DNA of 31,324 bases from an uncultured Eubacteriales bacterium (GTDB lineage Bacteria; Bacillota; Clostridia; Christensenellales; CAG-917), in NCBI GenBank assembly GCA_900549225.1, contig URNP01000015.1, positions 1 to 31,324 on the forward strand, read 5' to 3'. The position numbers and the translations under genes are program-made. The notes beneath the pieces are model-generated. The model worked only from the letters and a program-made list of their open reading frames with translations, did no database searches and had not been told where the DNA came from. Of this stretch, positions 27,250 to 31,324 are shown one piece after another. Each line of letters begins with the position of its first letter. The first letter of the stretch is position 1.

Positions 27250-27325
27250 CGGTCGATTATTTTGAAAAATTTTCGATTTATCTCAAAAAGTTCGGCAAAA
27301 AGCGGAGCGCAAGACGGAGGACGGT

Positions 27326-28306
27326 ATGGCACTTGAAGCAAAAAAGACGTTGATCATGCGGATATATCAAGTTCTTGACCAATACAGCGACGAGGAGCAT
27401 CCTCTCACACAGCAGAATATTATAGATATTCTCGAGCGCGACTACGACGTGGTATGCGAAAGAAAAGCGGTCGGAAGGAATATATCTTATCTCAAAGAAA
27501 TGGGTTTTGACATAGAATCGAGCGCAAACGGCACGTATCTTGCCTCGAGAAAACTCGAAAATGCGGAACTTCGCCTTCTCATCGACAGCGTGTTGTCCTC
27601 TCGCAACGTCAACTCCACGCACTCGAGGCAACTCATCGAAAAACTCATATCCTTCGGCGGACAGAACTTCAAGAGTCACGTCAGGCACGTCTACTCGGTC
27701 AAAGAGTGGGACAAGTCGGACAACAAGGCGTTTTTCTACAATATCGACGTCGTGGACGAGGCAATCGAGCAAGGCAAAAAGATAGGTTTCAACTACAACA
27801 AAATCGGTCTTGACAAAAAACTTCACGTCTCCAAGCCGCACGTAGGCTCACCCTATCAGATGCTTCTGCACAATCAACGCTACTATCTGATGATGTTCGA
27901 CGAGATGTTCGACGAGGTGGGCTTCTATCGCATGGACAAAATCACGGATATAGAGATACTCGACGAGGACGCCAAGCCTTTGCGCGAGAACGCCGGCTTT
28001 GAAAAGGGCATAAACTACAAGCGCATCGCGACCTCTCTCCCTTATATGTACAACGACGCGCCCGTAGCGATAACGCTCAAATGTTGGATAGGCATGGCGG
28101 ACACGCTCTACGACTGGTTCGGCACGAATTTCACGGCAAAGAAACTCGACGACAGATACTTCGTCGCAACCATAGTCGCAAGCGAAAAAGCGATGCTATA
28201 CTGGGTGCTTCAGTACAACCGAAACGTAGAGGTATTATCCCCCCAATCCCTGCGCGAAAAGGTGATTGCAAGCCTCAAAAAAGCGCTCGCTTTATACGAG
28301 GATTAG
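27326..28306 (+). CDS. WYL-domain transcriptional regulator
   Basis: 326 aa. An N-terminal winged-helix domain (about 1-75, with HPLTQQNIIDILER and CERKAVGRNISYLKEMGF as recognition region) is followed by a WYL domain (about 140-230, containing KIGFNYNKIG and SPYQMLLHNQRYYLMMFDE) and a C-terminal extension (WCX-like, about 245-320). WYL regulators sense ligands, often nucleic acid or nucleotides, and control diverse stress and defence genes. ATG has GGAGG 5 nt upstream. The preceding dyad suggests it controls itself. The next gene, the ClC exchanger, has its own promoter. No defence genes are nearby. Confidence 0.93.
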   Translation: MALEAKKTLIMRIYQVLDQYSDEEHPLTQQNIIDILERDYDVVCERKAVGRNISYLKEMGFDIESSANGTYLASRKLENAELRLLIDSVLSSRNVNSTHSRQLIEKLISFGGQNFKSHVRHVYSVKEWDKSDNKAFFYNIDVVDEAIEQGKKIGFNYNKIGLDKKLHVSKPHVGSPYQMLLHNQRYYLMMFDEMFDEVGFYRMDKITDIEILDEDAKPLRENAGFEKGINYKRIATSLPYMYNDAPVAITLKCWIGMADTLYDWFGTNFTAKKLDDRYFVATIVASEKAMLYWVLQYNRNVEVLSPQSLREKVIASLKKALALYED

Positions 28307-28336
28307 TTTTTAATATATCAATAATATTAGGTTTCG

Positions 28337-28365
28337 TTGATTTTCCGCGCGCGTACGGCTATAAT
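28337..28365 (+). promoter_or_regulatory. Promoter of the ClC gene
   Basis: TTGATT (28337-28342), 17-nt spacer, TATAAT (28360-28365). The spacer has GCGCGCG at its centre, as in the rqcP promoter. The leader is about 27 nt, too short for a riboswitch. Confidence 0.82.
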
Positions 28366-28398
28366 ACAAGCGGATTTTCAATTGAACGGTGAACTTAT

Positions 28399-30051
28399 AT
28401 GAACAAAAACATATTGTCAAGCTTATATAGACACGGCGTTCAACTTATGGCGGTGGGAATCGTGACCGGCATTTTTGCAGGCGTCGTCGTCACCTTTTTC
28501 AATATTGCCGCAGAACTATTTTCCAAATACTCGAAAGACCTATACGCTTTGGTGCGTGAGAACCCTGCGTTCGTACCCTTGCTCTTTGCCGCGCTTGCGA
28601 TAATCGCGTTTTCGCTTGCAACCGTCGCAAAACTCGTGCCTATGGTCAGAGGAAGCGGCATTCCGCAAGCGGAAGGAGCGGCAAGAGGCTTGCTTGAATT
28701 GAAGTGGTACGCCTCTCTTCCCGCAATGGCGGCTTCGTGCCTTGTGTGCATACTTTCGGGTTTAACCGCAGGCTCGGAAGGTCCGAGCATGTTCATCGGC
28801 GCAAACTGCGGCGAAGGCACGAGCAAACTGTTGCGTTGCACGGACATGGAAAAACGCTATCAGATAACGGGCGGCGCTTGCGCAGGTCTAGCCGTCGCGT
28901 TCAACGCGCCGCTGACGGGAATCACGTTTGCGTTTGAAGAGGCGCACAGAAGATTCACACCCGCAATTTTCATATGCGCGTTTTCTTCTGTTTTGAGCGC
29001 AATCATCACGAGAAACGCTCTTTACGGTTGGATGAATATGCCCGTCGAAGCCACGCTCTCGTCCTTCACTCTCGTGCAAATCCCCCTAAAAAGTTACGGT
29101 TTCGTCGCGCTTGCCGCGGTTGCAAGCGGACTTTGCGGCTTCGGATTCTACAATCTCTGTCTGCTCTCCAAAAAACTTTTCTCAAAGATAAAAACCAAAA
29201 ATCCGCTTACTACCACTTATCTCAAACTTTTGTTCCCCTTCCTCTGCGCAGGCGCATTCGGACTTATCAGCGCGTCTGTTATGGGCGGAGGAAGCTCGTT
29301 CATCGAATCGCTCGGCACGCACGGCGGCGAGGTATCGCAGAACGTAGCCACGATATTCTCCTCCCCCGTCGTGGTGACGTTGATTCTCATTCTGATAATG
29401 CGAGTCGTCTCAACCGCACTCAATCTCGGAGCAGGCGTTTCTTGCGGCATATTCATCCCCATGCTCGCAATCGGCGCATGCGTAGGCACGCTCGTATCCA
29501 AACTCGGCATAGTGTGGGGCATGTCTGCGCAATACGCGGACTGCATCGTCATGATATGTATGGCAACGTTCTTTGCCACAATCGTCAAAGCGCCGTTGAC
29601 GGCAATCATAATGGTCGTGGAACTCACCTGGCAATTCACCCTTCTCGTTCCCGTCGTCCTCGGCGTATCTTTCGGATATATGGTCAGCGAAGTGTTCGGC
29701 GCAAGATCGATTTACGACGAACTTCTCGACAGCATTCTCGAAGAGCACCACGTTCACCTCACAAGACGAACCTACGTCACCTCCGTCGAGGACGGCTCGA
29801 TTGCAATGCGCAAGTCGATTCGCGACGTGCTTTGGCCCAACAATTTGCTCATACGTTCAATCAAGCGCGACGGCGTGTCAATCGTTCCCTCGTCCGACAC
29901 GGTCTTGCAAGTGGGCGATGAATTGAGCATACAAGCGGACTGCGTGGACTTTGAGAAATTCAAAGTCTCCGTTGACGAAATCGTAAAGCCGAGAAAACGC
30001 TTTTTTGACGGCAAATCTCGCAAATCTGAATCGGACGATAAAACGGAATAA
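28399..30051 (+). CDS. ClC-type chloride/proton exchanger with TrkA-C domain
   Basis: 550 aa. The ClC membrane domain (about 1-440) has the anion-site motifs GSGIPQ (85-90), GSEGPS (125-130, external gate Glu127) and GVSCGIFIPMLAIG. The internal proton Glu is present in FAFEEAHRRF (180-181), so it should be a Cl-/H+ exchanger and not a channel. The Ser in GSGIP argues against the fluoride-specific branch, which usually has Met there. A C-terminal TrkA-C (RCK-C) domain (about 465-535) points to ligand control in the cytoplasm. ATG with GGTGA upstream. It follows the WYL gene by 92 nt and converges with the YhhN gene. Confidence 0.94.
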   Translation: MNKNILSSLYRHGVQLMAVGIVTGIFAGVVVTFFNIAAELFSKYSKDLYALVRENPAFVPLLFAALAIIAFSLATVAKLVPMVRGSGIPQAEGAARGLLELKWYASLPAMAASCLVCILSGLTAGSEGPSMFIGANCGEGTSKLLRCTDMEKRYQITGGACAGLAVAFNAPLTGITFAFEEAHRRFTPAIFICAFSSVLSAIITRNALYGWMNMPVEATLSSFTLVQIPLKSYGFVALAAVASGLCGFGFYNLCLLSKKLFSKIKTKNPLTTTYLKLLFPFLCAGAFGLISASVMGGGSSFIESLGTHGGEVSQNVATIFSSPVVVTLILILIMRVVSTALNLGAGVSCGIFIPMLAIGACVGTLVSKLGIVWGMSAQYADCIVMICMATFFATIVKAPLTAIIMVVELTWQFTLLVPVVLGVSFGYMVSEVFGARSIYDELLDSILEEHHVHLTRRTYVTSVEDGSIAMRKSIRDVLWPNNLLIRSIKRDGVSIVPSSDTVLQVGDELSIQADCVDFEKFKVSVDEIVKPRKRFFDGKSRKSESDDKTE

Positions 30052-30200
30052 CCGCATTATCTCGCTTTTATCGTTTCAAAATCACCTAATAAAAGTCGCT
30101 TTTCGATAATAAACACACAAGCGCGCACACCGTTTTCTTTGCATCGTTCAAGCACTTTTGCAAAAGCCCCACTCGCCTATTCCGACGATTTTTCGCACAA

Positions 30201-30228
30201 AAAAAGCACTTCTCAAGAAGTGCTTTTT
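30201..30228. terminator. Bidirectional terminator, ClC and YhhN genes
   Basis: AAAAAGCACTTCT with AGAAGTGCTTTTT, perfect 13-bp stem, minimal loop, A and T runs on both sides. It lies between converging genes. Confidence 0.93.
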
Positions 30229-30251
30229 CGATTCGTTTTTTCGTTTTTCGA

Positions 30252-31025
30252 TTAGATAAACAACAGCGACAGTGCTATGAGGAATTGCGCAAGATAGTAC
30301 GTGACGTGATTGACGATTATCATAAGGCGAGATTCGGGATTGAGCACGCCCTTGCGCTCGTAGTCGGACGGTTTTGAGAAATAAGTCATCGACAACACCA
30401 TATCCGACGCGACGAAGAGTATCGAGCCTGCAAGCAAAATTCCTGCGGCGGACGAGCCTTTTGCAGGATTCATATACATTGCGCTGAGCACCACGAACCA
30501 GCATAGCAAAAACGCGTACGCAATGCTCGGGATGAGGAATTTGCCGAATTGCATTTTCAGCACGAGTATGCACACGAGGAACATAACCGCCACGATTGCC
30601 GCCGAGCCGAGTGCCGACCAAAGCAGATTGAGTTCGTATCCGGGGAATCGAATCGCAATCGAAGTGATATAAAGGATATGGCCGATGCCGAATGCGAGCA
30701 TACCGAAGTACATCATCGAGTCGCGGTCTTTTTCCACGCCCTCGTACTTGCCTTCGAGTCCCTTGAAGTAAATTTTGAAGTCGAGGGTAATATCCCCCAC
30801 CATGCCGAGCACCAAGCCCATAATCACGAGTGCGCTCGGAAGCAATTTCGTCTCGAAGCCGCCCACGCTTCCGTTTTCCACGGCTGCGGCGAGTCCCGTA
30901 GCGATAAAGAACAACGACGTAGCGGTTTTGAGGATAATGGCGAGCGTCGAAGATTTTTTATCTCTTGCGATCAGAAACAGCACGAGCATCACGATGCCCA
31001 TAGCGAGCAAAAAGTACGGTAACAT
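30252..31025 (-). CDS. YhhN/TMEM86-family membrane protein
   Basis: 257 aa integral membrane protein with about eight hydrophobic helices. Family signatures: GMVGDITLDFK near residue 80, FVASDMVLSMTYF near 205 and NHVTYYLAQFLIALSL at the C-terminus, including the conserved acidic residues thought to form the active site. Eukaryotic relatives hydrolyse lysoplasmalogens; the bacterial function is less certain. Plasmalogens occur in anaerobic Clostridia, so a lipid role is plausible. ATG has GGAGG upstream. It is monocistronic. Confidence 0.88.
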   Translation of the reverse strand: MLPYFLLAMGIVMLVLFLIARDKKSSTLAIILKTATSLFFIATGLAAAVENGSVGGFETKLLPSALVIMGLVLGMVGDITLDFKIYFKGLEGKYEGVEKDRDSMMYFGMLAFGIGHILYITSIAIRFPGYELNLLWSALGSAAIVAVMFLVCILVLKMQFGKFLIPSIAYAFLLCWFVVLSAMYMNPAKGSSAAGILLAGSILFVASDMVLSMTYFSKPSDYERKGVLNPESRLMIIVNHVTYYLAQFLIALSLLFI

Positions 31026-31058
31026 ATCTTCCTCCGATATCTTATACTTTATAGTTCT

Positions 31059-31087
31059 ATTCTACACCACGATTTTTCAATATTCAA
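31059..31087 (-). promoter_or_regulatory. Probable promoter of the YhhN gene
   Basis: On the minus strand TTGAAT (31087-31082), 17-nt spacer, TAGAAT (31064-31059). Nine of twelve bases match consensus, and the leader would be about 27 nt. Confidence 0.6.
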
Positions 31088-31138
31088 CACCGAAATTATG
31101 CAGTTGTATTATGACGCATATACGATGCAACCTCCCCT

Positions 31139-31202
31139 CCCACATCCTTCGGGTGTGGGTGCCCACCCTATGTCATTCAGAGAAGCGTAGCAGCGTTGGA
31201 AT
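31139..31202 (+). repeat. Composite repeat, second full-type copy, first modules
   Basis: A 9-bp hairpin (31139-31159, CCCACATCC TTC GGGTGTGGG), then GTGCCCACCC, then the 32-nt core 31171-31202 that matches 12816-12847 at 27 of 32 positions. It is followed at 31219 by the hairpin array, in the same order as at 12721-13142. Confidence 0.75.
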
Positions 31203-31218
31203 ACAGCGTGGCGAATAG

Positions 31219-31308
31219 GAATATTCCGCAACCCACACGTAGTGTGGATATCATCGTGCTTGCACGATATCATCACGCAGTGATATCATCGCCGCAGGCG
31301 ATATCATT
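31219..31308 (+). repeat. Hairpin array B with ATATCAT spacers
   Basis: Leader GAATATTCCGCAAC (31219-31232) followed directly by hairpins CCACAC-GTA-GTGTGG (31233-31247), TCGTGC-TT-GCACGA (31254-31267), TCAC-GCA-GTGA (31273-31283) and TCGCC-GCA-GGCGA (31289-31301). They are separated by ATATCAT (its last T, and the first A of the next spacer, join the stems). The array ends in ATATCATT and an A run near the window edge. The leader differs from that of array A by one base. Confidence 0.87.
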
Positions 31309-31324
31309 AAAAAAAGCATGCGCC

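Noticed and set aside
26960..27265. Plus-strand open frame of 101 codons with a GGGGTG-type site before the ATG
   Set aside because: Its first codons translate hairpin arms, and it overlaps the WYL promoter and dyad. The strong terminator is on the opposite strand. I prefer the minus-strand frame, though neither is proven.
28366..28398. Fluoride riboswitch before the ClC gene
   Set aside because: The leader is about 27 nt, far too short, and the protein has the chloride-type GSGIP motif.

Overview
The window looks like chromosome from an uncultured Clostridia-type member of the Bacillota. The basis is gene content (RecD2, RqcP, S9/L13, a WYL regulator, a MepA-like MATE pump, a signal-peptidase-II-type lipoprotein), GGAGG-type ribosome binding sites, and sigma-A promoters that nearly all have an exact 17-nt spacer. 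The genus cannot be named from the sequence. There is no rRNA, tRNA, phage, transposase or CRISPR array. Most genes are housekeeping. The unusual material lies between the genes.

Layout. 1-12161 is all on the minus strand: rpoB-rpoC-metK form one transcription unit (rpoC stop and metK start overlap as TAATG). It ends in a strong terminator and is followed by recD2-comF, which overlap by 17 nt. The rpoB operon starts from a perfect consensus promoter (TTGACA-17-TATAAT) with a leader of about 200 nt, and it diverges from rqcP. 12491-17110 is on the plus strand: rqcP, a fused ispDF, a membrane-bound HTH regulator and a MATE pump. The pump has a perfect promoter followed by a structured leader resembling a guanidine-IV (mepA) riboswitch. 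17111-17826 has no gene and carries repeated, terminator-bearing hairpin units with inverted ends. 17827-21010 is on the minus strand: rplM-rpsI and a cytoplasmic GH31 glycosidase. Then come glmS (+), a sirtuin (-) and an aminotransferase (+), the last two diverging from a mirror-symmetric overlapping promoter pair. A lipoprotein 5'-nucleotidase (-), a possible 39-aa ORF (-), a WYL regulator (+), a ClC exchanger (+) and a YhhN-family membrane protein (-) follow.

How the genes work together. Transcription (RpoBC), translation (S9, L13, RqcP), SAM synthesis (MetK), isoprenoid precursor synthesis (IspDF), amino-sugar and wall precursor synthesis (GlmS), DNA repair and uptake-related functions (RecD2, ComF), and small-molecule and ion handling (MATE, ClC, nucleotidase) are all represented. 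No single accessory pathway is encoded.

Most interesting signals. (1) Two copies of an array of short hairpins with different stems but the same 7-nt spacer (ATATNAY) and the same GAATATTCCRCAAC leader. They sit inside a composite intergenic repeat found in full or in part four times. (2) A 165-169-bp unit downstream of rpsI with inverted ends and stems that covary between copies; one end is the rpsI stop region. (3) Two genes, rqcP and probably glmS, whose -10 box lies so close to the fixed start codon that the mRNA should be leaderless. (4) The symmetric sirtuin/aminotransferase promoter, and a 7-bp dyad at the WYL gene start site.
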